Positions 1 through 5,902 of a stretch of DNA of 9,172 nucleotides are shown in pieces. The stretch's first letter is position 1. The number at the start of each line of letters is the position of its first letter. Source of the stretch: an uncultured archaeon (GTDB lineage: Archaea; Nanobdellota; Nanobdellia; Pacearchaeales; GW2011-AR1); assembly GCA_903873955.1 (NCBI GenBank), contig CAIQQL010000023.1:1-9172 (forward strand), given 5' to 3'. The notes below the pieces were generated by a model. It saw nothing but the letters and a program-made list of their open reading frames with translations. It ran no database searches and was not told the origin of the DNA. The translations under genes were made by a program, and so were the position numbers.

Positions 1-1
1 A

Positions 2-253
2 CCTGCTATAATAAATGAATTTTCAGTCTTTCCTAGTAGAGTGCAGATTGCTGCAAATCCTGGAGAGTTTCTAGGACAGGGAGAAGCAAAAAAGTTTAGC
101 CAAATTCTTTATATGAGAGAAGGAGTTCCAGTTGATGAGAGTCGTATACTGGCTGCTCACAGTTCTGTCTTTAATCTTGGCTTAAGTCCAACATTAAACG
201 GAATTGCCCCTGAACCAATACCTGAAGAACTTTTTAGGAATGCCTTGAATTAA
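2..253 (+). CDS. C-terminal fragment of an unrecognised protein (5' end outside window)
   Basis: The reading frame is open from base 2 to the TAA at 251-253, giving about 83 residues with no stop. A GTG at 41 could be read as a start. However, the frame continues upstream in protein-like sequence (INEFSVFPSRVQIAANPGEF) and nothing resembling a ribosome site precedes the GTG. I therefore treat this as the 3' end of a gene beginning outside the window, with the GTG as an internal valine. The visible part is soluble-looking, has no cysteine and no membrane segment, and ends in a proline/glutamate-rich tail (APEPIPEELFRNALN). I do not recognise the family. The gene is followed immediately by a strong hairpin terminator, which supports its being a real transcribed gene. 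Confidence 0.6.
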   Translation, partial: PAIINEFSVFPSRVQIAANPGEFLGQGEAKKFSQILYMREGVPVDESRILAAHSSVFNLGLSPTLNGIAPEPIPEELFRNALN

Positions 254-255
254 AG

Positions 256-284
256 AAGCAGACAGTGCGGTAGTCTGCTTTTTT
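256..284 (+). terminator. Hairpin plus T-tract terminator
   Basis: AAGCAGAC (256-263) pairs perfectly with GTCTGCTT (273-280) around a 9-base loop, and the T-run continues to 284. The stem starts three bases after the stop codon of the upstream partial gene. The form is that of an intrinsic terminator. In archaea the U-tract alone is usually the main signal, so the hairpin may also serve to protect the 3' end. Confidence 0.8.
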
Positions 285-387
285 GTGAGCTCGAGAAAAG
301 GAATCTTGTGAAATTTTGTGAAAGAATTAAAAAAAGAAAAGATTAGAGATGACCCTAGAAGTCAAAGTAGAATTAGAAGTAAAAATA

Positions 388-401
388 GAAAATATTATAA
401 G
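388..401 (+). promoter_or_regulatory. TATA-like box for the nuclease-like gene at 422
   Basis: The run AATATTATAA (391-400) is centred about 26 bases before the ATG at 422, the position expected for an archaeal TATA box of a leaderless transcript. No Shine-Dalgarno sequence lies just before the ATG, which agrees with this. The rest of the gap (285-387) is A-rich and holds nothing else that I can support. Confidence 0.5.
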
Positions 402-421
402 TAAGTTAAGACTTATTTATA

Positions 422-907
422 ATGGTACTTAATCTAAAAGATAATGATTTTAAAGAAATTCTTCATAATCTTTTAAATGATAACCTCAATAAAAAAGATA
501 AAAGTCCCCCCTTACTGCCGAGAGAGTGGGAAGAGGAAAAGAGATTTATTACTAAAAGCGGGACTAAAGTAAGAAGCAAGATAGAAAAGATTATTGCTGA
601 CTTCTACTTTGACTATGGTATTAAGTTCGAATATGAGAAGAAGATTAGGTTCCCAAAGATGCAAAGCCTAAAAGAGTACTATACAGTTTATTGCGATTTT
701 TACCTAATAGACTATGGGGTTTATCACGAACACTTTGGCATGGATAACTCTGATTACTTGACCCGAAAAGAAATCAAGAAAAACGCATTTAGGATGTTTA
801 AAATGAAATTCATCTATACTGAAGAAGAAGATGAGGGGCACATTGAGGAGGTAATTATCAGGAAATTAAATGAGATTGGTTTTCAAATAAATAAAACAGA
901 TTCGTAA
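422..907 (+). CDS. Small PD-(D/E)XK-superfamily nuclease-like protein
   Basis: This 161-residue protein resembles the stand-alone nuclease-like domain also found fused to some UvrD/HelD-type helicases. Visible signatures are an N-terminal helix motif (VRSKIEKIIADF, residues 50-61), a following YEKKIRFP strand (71-78), an acidic residue in VYCDFYLID (D92), the EHFG motif (E103-G106), and a lysine-rich helix with conserved-looking Y and K (YLTRKEIKK, 112-120). D92, E103 and K116 or K119 are my candidates for the metal-binding and catalytic set. The usual Pro before the first Asp is Cys here. The first 35 residues are charged and probably not part of the fold. No membrane segment is present. The gene has its own TATA-like box and is not in an operon. 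The family assignment rests on motif resemblance only; activity, substrate and any role in repair or defence are unknown. Confidence 0.6.
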   Translation: MVLNLKDNDFKEILHNLLNDNLNKKDKSPPLLPREWEEEKRFITKSGTKVRSKIEKIIADFYFDYGIKFEYEKKIRFPKMQSLKEYYTVYCDFYLIDYGVYHEHFGMDNSDYLTRKEIKKNAFRMFKMKFIYTEEEDEGHIEEVIIRKLNEIGFQINKTDS

Positions 908-915
908 CTCTAAAA

Positions 916-951
916 GATAGTTTGAAATTCTATCGATATTAAACGTTTTTT
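916..951 (+). terminator. Weak hairpin and T6 tract after the nuclease-like gene
   Basis: GATAG (916-920) can pair with CTATC (930-934) around a 9-base A/T-rich loop. A T6 run follows at 946-951. The position, 9 bases after the stop at 907, suits a terminator of the upstream gene. The stem is short and separated from the T-run by 11 bases, so the T-tract is the more credible part. Confidence 0.35.
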
Positions 952-1073
952 GCTAAGGTTATGAAACAATTATGGGGTCGATGAGGATGGAATTCCTGCC
1001 GTTTTTCTCACACCAGGACTCTCGTTACACCCTTTCCATCCAGCCCGATTACATTTCTATTTCCTGCTCAATA

Positions 1074-1134
1074 AAGAGAGGTAGGTAATCATAGATCGAG
1101 TTAAAGAGTTCTATTTCGCCTCTCTACCTCTCTT
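1074..1134. repeat. 11-bp perfect inverted repeat at the convergent gene ends
   Basis: AAGAGAGGTAG (1074-1084) is exactly complementary to CTACCTCTCTT (1124-1134), with 39 bases between. The right arm lies inside the last codons of the minus-strand nuclease and the left arm lies beyond its stop (1101-1103). In the minus-strand mRNA this would form a stem-loop enclosing the stop codon. It could act in 3'-end formation, or as a two-sided terminator between convergent genes. Confidence 0.5.
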
Positions 1135-1895
1135 AGACAAGCTTGTTTTTTGCTATTGAACCGATCATCTATGAACCCAATAGGATAGCGTCCAATATCT
1201 GTGCCAAACAATAGGAGAGTTTCTGCAAGAGCGCATAACTCTTTTTCAAATTCTTCTATTTCATTCAAGTTGAAGATATAATCTTTAGCGACTCCTAGTT
1301 TAAGGTAGTGCAGGCTTGTTTTTGAAGGAAGGATTGCTTTCTTCTTATATAAAAGAAGGTTGTAAAAAAGAGCCTGTCGCTCAAAGTTTTTATCGGTGCT
1401 CACGCTGTTGCTGGTCTTATAATCCAAAATAACTCTCTGGTTACTCTTTTTCTCAGTTGCTTGTAGATCTATTATCCCCTTTATTCCGATCTTGAGAAGC
1501 TCATTCTCCTTTAAAGGAAAGGTGATGGTCTCTTCACATGTATGATCTTCGTGCTGGTCTATGATCTCAATGCCTTTGATCATTGCCTGAAGATAATCCA
1601 ATGGGTTCAAAAGACAGTCCTTCATGTCCTTATGGTTATAGAGGCCTTGAGTTTTCCATTCAGTAAGAAGATATGTATAAGCTTGATCTCTGTCCATCTC
1701 TTTTTTGGCGTACTTCTCAAGGCATTCATGGACCAGGCTTCCCGAAATACCATAACACACCGGAACAGCAGTGTCATCAGGGACTTTAGCAATATACTTA
1801 AGATAAAATAAAAGAGGACTCTGATAATAGATGTTTATGCTAGACGGCGAGAGGTTTAATGATATTTGTTTATTGTTCTCTTTATTAATTTCCAT
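1101..1895 (-). CDS. PD-(D/E)XK nuclease, RecB/Cas4-like, without iron-sulfur cysteines
   Basis: This 264-residue protein of the PD-(D/E)XK superfamily has the motif order of RecB/AddB C-terminal and Cas4-like nucleases: LSPSSINIYYQSP (15-27), SLVHECLEKY with H56, IKGIIDL with D143, VILDYKTS with D158 and K160, and RQALFY, the QxxxY motif (Q174, Y178). All expected catalytic residues (H, D, D, K, Q) are present, so DNA end-processing activity is plausible. The Cys of the usual N-terminal 'CP' is Ser26, and the C-terminal end has one Cys (C253) rather than a cluster, so a 4Fe-4S cluster is unlikely. I chose the ATG at 1895 over a TTG at 1946: it is preceded by AAAGGGA about 7 bases away and by a TATA-like box, and the domain begins soon after it. 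No Cas1, Cas2 or helicase neighbour is present, so the pathway is unknown. Confidence 0.8.
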   Translation of the reverse strand: MEINKENNKQISLNLSPSSINIYYQSPLLFYLKYIAKVPDDTAVPVCYGISGSLVHECLEKYAKKEMDRDQAYTYLLTEWKTQGLYNHKDMKDCLLNPLDYLQAMIKGIEIIDQHEDHTCEETITFPLKENELLKIGIKGIIDLQATEKKSNQRVILDYKTSNSVSTDKNFERQALFYNLLLYKKKAILPSKTSLHYLKLGVAKDYIFNLNEIEEFEKELCALAETLLLFGTDIGRYPIGFIDDRFNSKKQACLREVERRNRTL

Positions 1896-1915
1896 AGTTA
1901 TCCCTTTTTCTCTAT

Positions 1916-1933
1916 CATTTATACATTTAAAAA
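1916..1933 (-). promoter_or_regulatory. TATA-like box for the RecB/Cas4-like nuclease
   Basis: On the minus strand, TTTTTAAA (1926-1933) and GTATAAATG (1916-1924) lie about 34 and 25 bases upstream of the ATG at 1895. The proximal copy suits a leaderless transcript. The distal one would give a leader of about 8 bases that includes the weak AAGGGA ribosome site. Confidence 0.5.
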
Positions 1934-1997
1934 CTGTCTTGGTCAATAGTCGTCCCTATTTCAATAAAACATCTGACAGGTTTAACAAATGACAAGA

Positions 1998-3113
1998 TTA
2001 CCTGATGCTTTTATACCCACCTACGATTCCGCCCTTAGAGAATACAATCTGCCACAGCTGTGAATTCCTTGCCTGAAATGAGCCGGCACAACATAAAAGA
2101 TAGTAATTCCACATCCTACGGAACCTCTCATCATATTTCTCTGTAACTTTGGCCCAGTTTTTGTTGATGTTCTCATGCCAGGCCGTTAGAGTGGGCTGAT
2201 AGTATGTCCCGAAATTATGCCAGTCTTCCATGACGAATATCTTATTCGAAGCGCTGACTATATCCTCAGGACTGGGGGTTATGGAATTGGGGAAGATGTA
2301 TTTTAAAAGCCAAGGGTCAGGACTATTCTTGGAGTCTTTTGATCCTATAGTATGTAATAAAAAGAGACCATCTTGTTTTAAGCATCGGGAAACCACGCTC
2401 ATATACTCCTTGTAATTTTTTCTTCCTACATGTTCAAACATCCCTACCGAGACGATATGATCAAATTTTTCATTTAGCGATCGATAGTCCTGCAGGCGTA
2501 TTTTGATGGGTAATCCCCTGCAGATTTGCCTGGCAAGTTCAGCCTGCTCCTTTGAGACGGTCACTCCAACTCCCTTGACGCCATATTTTTCTGCTGCAAA
2601 TTTAAGTAACTCACCCCAACCGCACCCGATATCAAGAAGACGGTCACCTTTTTTTAATCCTAACTTACGGCAGATTAAATCCAGTTTGTCTTCCTGGGCT
2701 TTGTCTAGCGTTTTTGCCGTTTTCCAATAACCGCAGCTGTAAACCATCCGTTTACCAAGCATCAATTTGAAGAGATTGTTACCCAGGTCATAATGTTTTT
2801 TGCCCACATAAAAGGACCGCGTGGTAGTTTGAAGATTGAAGACTTTTGATTTCAAAAAGTGCAGGGTGGTCATCAGGTCCCTGTTGGCTTTTTCATCGAT
2901 GTCTGTGCGGCAAATTTTATAGAACAGCCCCTGCAGGTCTTTGCAGTCCCACCAGCCCTCAACATAGGACTCGCCAAGCCCAAGTGATCCGCTGGCCAGA
3001 ACCCTTCTATAGAACCTTTCATCATTTACGATTATATCTGCATTTCCCTTATTGCCTACAGTTACACCCACCGAGGATAGTAACTGTGTGATGATTTCTT
3101 TTGACTTATCCAT
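1998..3113 (-). CDS. cfa: Cyclopropane-fatty-acyl-phospholipid synthase
   Basis: This enzyme uses S-adenosylmethionine to add a methylene bridge across a double bond of a membrane lipid chain, at the cytoplasmic membrane surface. The protein has 371 residues, close to the 382 of E. coli Cfa, and aligns along its whole length, including the N-terminal GSLGLGESYVEGWW (42-55) and GKKHYDLGN (104-112). The SAM-binding motif is LLDIGCGWG (159-167). The residues that hold the active-site bicarbonate in the E. coli enzyme are all present: C127, E227 (FEHVG), H254 and I256 (LLHTIGS), and Y305 (NFGTYY). Another strongly Cfa-like block is VMEDWHNFG (294-302). The gene appears intact and active, and it has its own TATA-like box. 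The oddity is its setting: archaeal lipids are isoprenoid ethers, so the substrate could be unsaturated isoprenoid chains or acquired (host or bacterial) fatty acids. Recent transfer from bacteria is plausible. Confidence 0.95.
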   Translation of the reverse strand: MDKSKEIITQLLSSVGVTVGNKGNADIIVNDERFYRRVLASGSLGLGESYVEGWWDCKDLQGLFYKICRTDIDEKANRDLMTTLHFLKSKVFNLQTTTRSFYVGKKHYDLGNNLFKLMLGKRMVYSCGYWKTAKTLDKAQEDKLDLICRKLGLKKGDRLLDIGCGWGELLKFAAEKYGVKGVGVTVSKEQAELARQICRGLPIKIRLQDYRSLNEKFDHIVSVGMFEHVGRKNYKEYMSVVSRCLKQDGLFLLHTIGSKDSKNSPDPWLLKYIFPNSITPSPEDIVSASNKIFVMEDWHNFGTYYQPTLTAWHENINKNWAKVTEKYDERFRRMWNYYLLCCAGSFQARNSQLWQIVFSKGGIVGGYKSIR

Positions 3114-3137
3114 CCTTATCCTTTATTGATGCGGTTG

Positions 3138-3150
3138 CTTAAATATATTT
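3138..3150 (-). promoter_or_regulatory. TATA-like box for cfa
   Basis: On the minus strand the sequence reads AAATATATTTAAG, centred about 30 bases before the cfa ATG at 3113. This predicts a transcript start within a few bases of the ATG. An AAAGGA six bases before the ATG (3119-3124) may or may not be in the transcript. The box lies in the 52-base gap after the upstream gene's stop, so cfa can be transcribed independently. Confidence 0.55.
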
Positions 3151-3165
3151 CTCATGATTGCCGTA

Positions 3166-4863
3166 TTAATGAGTTAAGACTTTATTGAGAGTTGTTGTAA
3201 CCAGCGTATAAAGCGAAGCATACCCTTCAGTAAGATGATTGGCTGCAAGTGACTGTGTAGGGTCAAGAGGTTTATCACTGGCCCAGTATCCTACATTAAA
3301 GAGGAGATTTTCTTTCAGGCGACGGCCCATAAGACGCTCGAAAGTGTCAAAGTAAGGCGCAGCTTCCATTTCCACACCGATGATGTCGTATTCGCTGAGA
3401 TAATGGCAAAAGACGAGGTCATTTTGCATGGCTGTCCCAGGGACTGTGACCATAGGTCTTCCTGTATGGACCTTTCCCTTGAACGTAGCAGGTACATCGG
3501 CGGAAGAGAGGGAATTATGAAATTTATAGATTCCTGCACTGATCTGGGGGATGATTTCAGAAGGAAACATGAGGTCGTAACGTTCTCCTTGGTTGCAGAC
3601 AATGCCTGCCTTGCCAAGGATAGAGATACTGTCCATCTGGTCTCCTAAGGCTAGGCAAAGGTTGCGCATGGTATGGCGAGCCTGTTTTCCAAAGGGATAG
3701 TCCATGACGAGCAGGACAAGACCCTCCTTGCGAACTTTTTCGCGGTCGAAAGCAAGACGAGAGTCATAGGATCGCCCCGCAGAGAGCATCTGTTGCATGT
3801 CGATCAACTGGACATCGATACCGGTTGAGGTCCGATCGGCGATATGTCTAACTCCCATAGCCCCCTCAAGCTCGATTTTTGCCTTTCTGGTCCTGGCACC
3901 CGTTTCATGCTTGAGATACTGTAGCAAAGAGGCATAAAGCCAGCCTTCTTCAGTGAGTGCTACCCCTTTCAGCGAGTCTTGCGTCTGTGCAAAAGACTGC
4001 AGCTCTTCTCTATTTTGTTGGGCGAACCCAGTAAGCACATTGGCAACGCTATGGTCATCGGCAGAGAGGATAGCTAATCTGCGGTTCCCATAGGGTTTCA
4101 TTGCCTGGACAATATTTGCGCACCACTCATCGGCAGCGCACACCTCATCTGATTCTCTAAAATCTTGTAAGAATTTTATCCGCATCTGAGAGGGAGGGAG
4201 TTTGGAGCTACCTAAATCACCAATAAATGGGAGCAGATGTCCTGCAAGAGAGTCATCTGAACGTTTAAGCTGGTCATAAGAAACACAAAGTGTGTCAGCA
4301 AGGCGAGCAAGAGTCTGTGATCTATGTAACGGCTGTTGTGTTTCTCGCAACTCCCTGGAAAGGGAAGAGTCATGCTGCAAGCGAGAGGAGATCTTCTCAG
4401 CTTCAATACCGAACGAGGTGAGACAGCAAAGGATGTCCAGGATGTCAGTTTCATTGTCACGGGCAATGAATTCCATCTCCTTGCCAAGAGAGTACATAAT
4501 CCTTCTTCGGGTACCAGGAGTCATGGCAAAAACCTGGCGAGCAGCCCCATCACGGTTTGCATCAGGTGCATTTTTCATCACATATATTCCTTCACTGGCT
4601 GCAACCTCTCTCGGTAGACGCTGCAGGGCATAGGTGAGTGCAGGAAGGTCAATAGAAGTAGAGTCGCAGTCCCGATGTATGCAAGGATGCATCTCCTTGA
4701 ACCAGTAGAATAATTCCCCAAGGGCAATCCCTCCTTCTTCCAGTTTGGCATTCATGGCCCTAAGATGAAAATTCTCAATCGCCTGCCTGCAGCGATGGAG
4801 GCGTGGTCGCTCATTGGCAACGGTCTGTGCGAGTTGTTCTTTGCCCATGTTCGAATAGTTCAT
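3166..4863 (-). CDS. Two-part protein with C-terminal nucleoside-phosphorylase-like domain
   Basis: The protein has 565 residues. The first ~260 are mainly helical and of unknown function, with a striking block GIYVMKNAPDANRDGAARQV (92-111). The part from about 262 to the end looks like a nucleoside phosphorylase/MTA-SAH-nucleosidase fold: a strand RLAILSADD (262-270), LLVMDYPFGKQA (384-395), SILGKAG (414-420), TVPGTAMQND (473-482), GVEMEAAPYF (496-505, the family's VxMExxA-type ribose-binding segment) and VGYWASDKPLD (524-534, matching the terminal base-binding SD strand). I recall large uncharacterised bacterial proteins, notably from Bacteroidetes (I believe the DUF6909 group), with the same DYPFG, GKAG and EMEGA-type motifs; this link is from memory. 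No signal peptide or membrane helix is present. The ATG at 4863 suits the TATA-like box upstream; Met6 (4848) is an alternative. Substrate and role are unknown. Confidence 0.7.
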   Translation of the reverse strand: MNYSNMGKEQLAQTVANERPRLHRCRQAIENFHLRAMNAKLEEGGIALGELFYWFKEMHPCIHRDCDSTSIDLPALTYALQRLPREVAASEGIYVMKNAPDANRDGAARQVFAMTPGTRRRIMYSLGKEMEFIARDNETDILDILCCLTSFGIEAEKISSRLQHDSSLSRELRETQQPLHRSQTLARLADTLCVSYDQLKRSDDSLAGHLLPFIGDLGSSKLPPSQMRIKFLQDFRESDEVCAADEWCANIVQAMKPYGNRRLAILSADDHSVANVLTGFAQQNREELQSFAQTQDSLKGVALTEEGWLYASLLQYLKHETGARTRKAKIELEGAMGVRHIADRTSTGIDVQLIDMQQMLSAGRSYDSRLAFDREKVRKEGLVLLVMDYPFGKQARHTMRNLCLALGDQMDSISILGKAGIVCNQGERYDLMFPSEIIPQISAGIYKFHNSLSSADVPATFKGKVHTGRPMVTVPGTAMQNDLVFCHYLSEYDIIGVEMEAAPYFDTFERLMGRRLKENLLFNVGYWASDKPLDPTQSLAANHLTEGYASLYTLVTTTLNKVLTH

Positions 4864-4883
4864 GACTTTCCTAATCTGCTGGG

Positions 4884-4893
4884 CTATTTAAAG
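4884..4893 (-). promoter_or_regulatory. TATA-like box for the nucleoside-phosphorylase-like gene
   Basis: On the minus strand CTTTAAATAG is centred about 25-26 bases before the ATG at 4863, the spacing of a leaderless archaeal promoter. A near-palindrome GACATTATGTC (4919-4929) lies about 30 bases further upstream, against the end of the regulator gene, and could be a regulator site. That second point is weak. Confidence 0.55.
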
Positions 4894-4928
4894 ATTATTT
4901 TTGTGATTACTTAGAAATGACATTATGT

Positions 4929-5795
4929 CTACTCAATAGCTTTCTGAATGCTTTCTATCTCTTTGATGCGTTTCTGGGCATCTAACCCTGTTGAAAACAT
5001 CTTCCAGAACACTTTCTGCAGCCATTCAACCCATTCTTTGTCATAGATCTCATAAAAAATTTCAAGTCTCTTGGTCAGTTCACCGGGGTCATAATACTCC
5101 GGGACACGTACTTCTCGGAATTTGATGACCTTGTTATCAATGATCATCGCCCTGAGAGGTTGATGACGGTGCTTGATCTCAATCATATCCTTGCCCAGAT
5201 CCTTGTTTATGGCGAGCAGTTTTTTGGCATTATCAGAGCCGATGATGGAAACTCTTGCTACCACCTTGAAGGTCACATTGCGGCGGGCCAACTCGCGGAC
5301 TACATTGATCATTTGCAGTTTACCCTGGTGGGCATTGATCCAGGAAAGATTTCCGGAAAAAACTAACACTTGTTTTGTTGCGCTACGCAGAAACCCTGCA
5401 AGATCTTCCCTTGAGGTAATCTCTATTTCTGGATTGATACGGCTTACATCCTGCGTGAAAACCTCTTTGTGCTTGCTTCCGACATGCTGGTAGATATCAA
5501 ACGGAGAGAAGTCTATTTTTCTCTGGCCTTCCATTATTTTTTCCAGGAGTTCGGATTGAAAACTCTCTGAGTGGATGTTCTCCAGAGCGTTCCAGAACAC
5601 CACTTTAAGCGCCCCTCGTGTTCCTTCACGGAAGACATGGGTGGAGATGGAACCTGTTTCATCTGCGATGCGCTCGATATATCGTTCAGCAGTCCTCCAA
5701 TTTTTGCCAATATGCTGGGATATCTCTTGTACAGAACGGGGCCTCTGCCTTACAAATTCGCAGATCTTCTTAGACAGCTGAGGGCTGAGAGGCAT
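4929..5795 (-). CDS. HTH transcriptional regulator with phospholipase-D-like domain
   Basis: This 288-residue regulator begins with a winged-helix DNA-binding domain (about 5-70): SVQEISQHIGKNWRTAERYI (21-40) reads as helix-turn-helix plus recognition helix, followed by a basic wing (VFREGTRGALKVVFWN). A linker holding FSPFDIYQHVGSKHKEVF (96-113) leads to a PLD-like domain (about 125-265) with EITSREDLAGFLRSATKQVLVFSGNLSW-type start and HRHQPLRAMIIDNKVI (209-224). In that last stretch the HKD catalytic motif is degenerate (Arg in place of Lys), as in the sensory, non-catalytic PLD-like domain of archaeal TrmB-family regulators. It probably senses a small ligand and binds promoter DNA. It is divergent from the kinase operon, with 105 bases between start codons, so it may repress or activate both itself and that operon. 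The family call is firm, but the ligand is unknown. Confidence 0.75.
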   Translation of the reverse strand: MPLSPQLSKKICEFVRQRPRSVQEISQHIGKNWRTAERYIERIADETGSISTHVFREGTRGALKVVFWNALENIHSESFQSELLEKIMEGQRKIDFSPFDIYQHVGSKHKEVFTQDVSRINPEIEITSREDLAGFLRSATKQVLVFSGNLSWINAHQGKLQMINVVRELARRNVTFKVVARVSIIGSDNAKKLLAINKDLGKDMIEIKHRHQPLRAMIIDNKVIKFREVRVPEYYDPGELTKRLEIFYEIYDKEWVEWLQKVFWKMFSTGLDAQKRIKEIESIQKAIE

Positions 5796-5816
5796 AGGAT
5801 TAAAGGGGCTTTGTCG

Positions 5817-5826
5817 TATTTAAATT
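5817..5826 (-). promoter_or_regulatory. Symmetrical TATA box between the regulator and the kinase operon
   Basis: The core TATTTAAAT (5817-5825) holds the palindrome ATTTAAAT, so TBP could bind in either direction. On the minus strand it is centred 26 bases before the regulator ATG (5795), as in the neighbouring genes. On the plus strand it would start transcription near 5847, leaving a leader of about 54 bases before the kinase ATG at 5901. An AAAGGGGCTTT symmetrical element (5801-5811) next to the box is a possible autoregulatory operator. Confidence 0.5.
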
Positions 5827-5892
5827 TTTTTCTTTACCACAACTAGAAGGACAGATTTTTGTGCGGTTTTGTTAATTTTTCTACAACTCTTT

Positions 5893-5902
5893 ATACTAGT
5901 AT
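5893..5902. promoter_or_regulatory. 10-bp palindrome overlapping the kinase start codon
   Basis: ATACTAGTAT (5893-5902) is a perfect palindrome that includes the first two bases of the kinase ATG. An ACTAG is also found at 5842-5846 in the same divergent region. It may be an operator for a dimeric regulator such as the divergent HTH-PLD protein. A palindrome of this length can occur by chance. Confidence 0.25.

Noticed and set aside
349..432. 27-codon ORF with ATG at 349 overlapping the start of the nuclease-like gene
   Set aside because: Its translation is a Glu/Lys/Ile run from A-rich sequence. The TATA-like box for the gene at 422 lies inside it, so the transcript probably starts downstream of this ATG.
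965..1070. Possible tRNA or other structured RNA in the convergent gap
   Set aside because: I could not find an acceptor stem, a T-loop motif or a D-loop in either direction.
965..1084. 39-codon open stretch in the convergent gap (begins NNYGVDEDGIPAVFL) that could be a gene remnant
   Set aside because: It has no start codon, no family I recognise, and is bounded by stops. It is slightly richer in G/C than its surroundings, but this is not enough to call a pseudogene.
4292..4633. Plus-strand open frames of 90-113 codons opposite the nucleoside-phosphorylase-like gene
   Set aside because: Two overlapping frames both lie inside a well-supported gene. Their Arg, Ser and Cys-rich translations are typical of antisense shadows.
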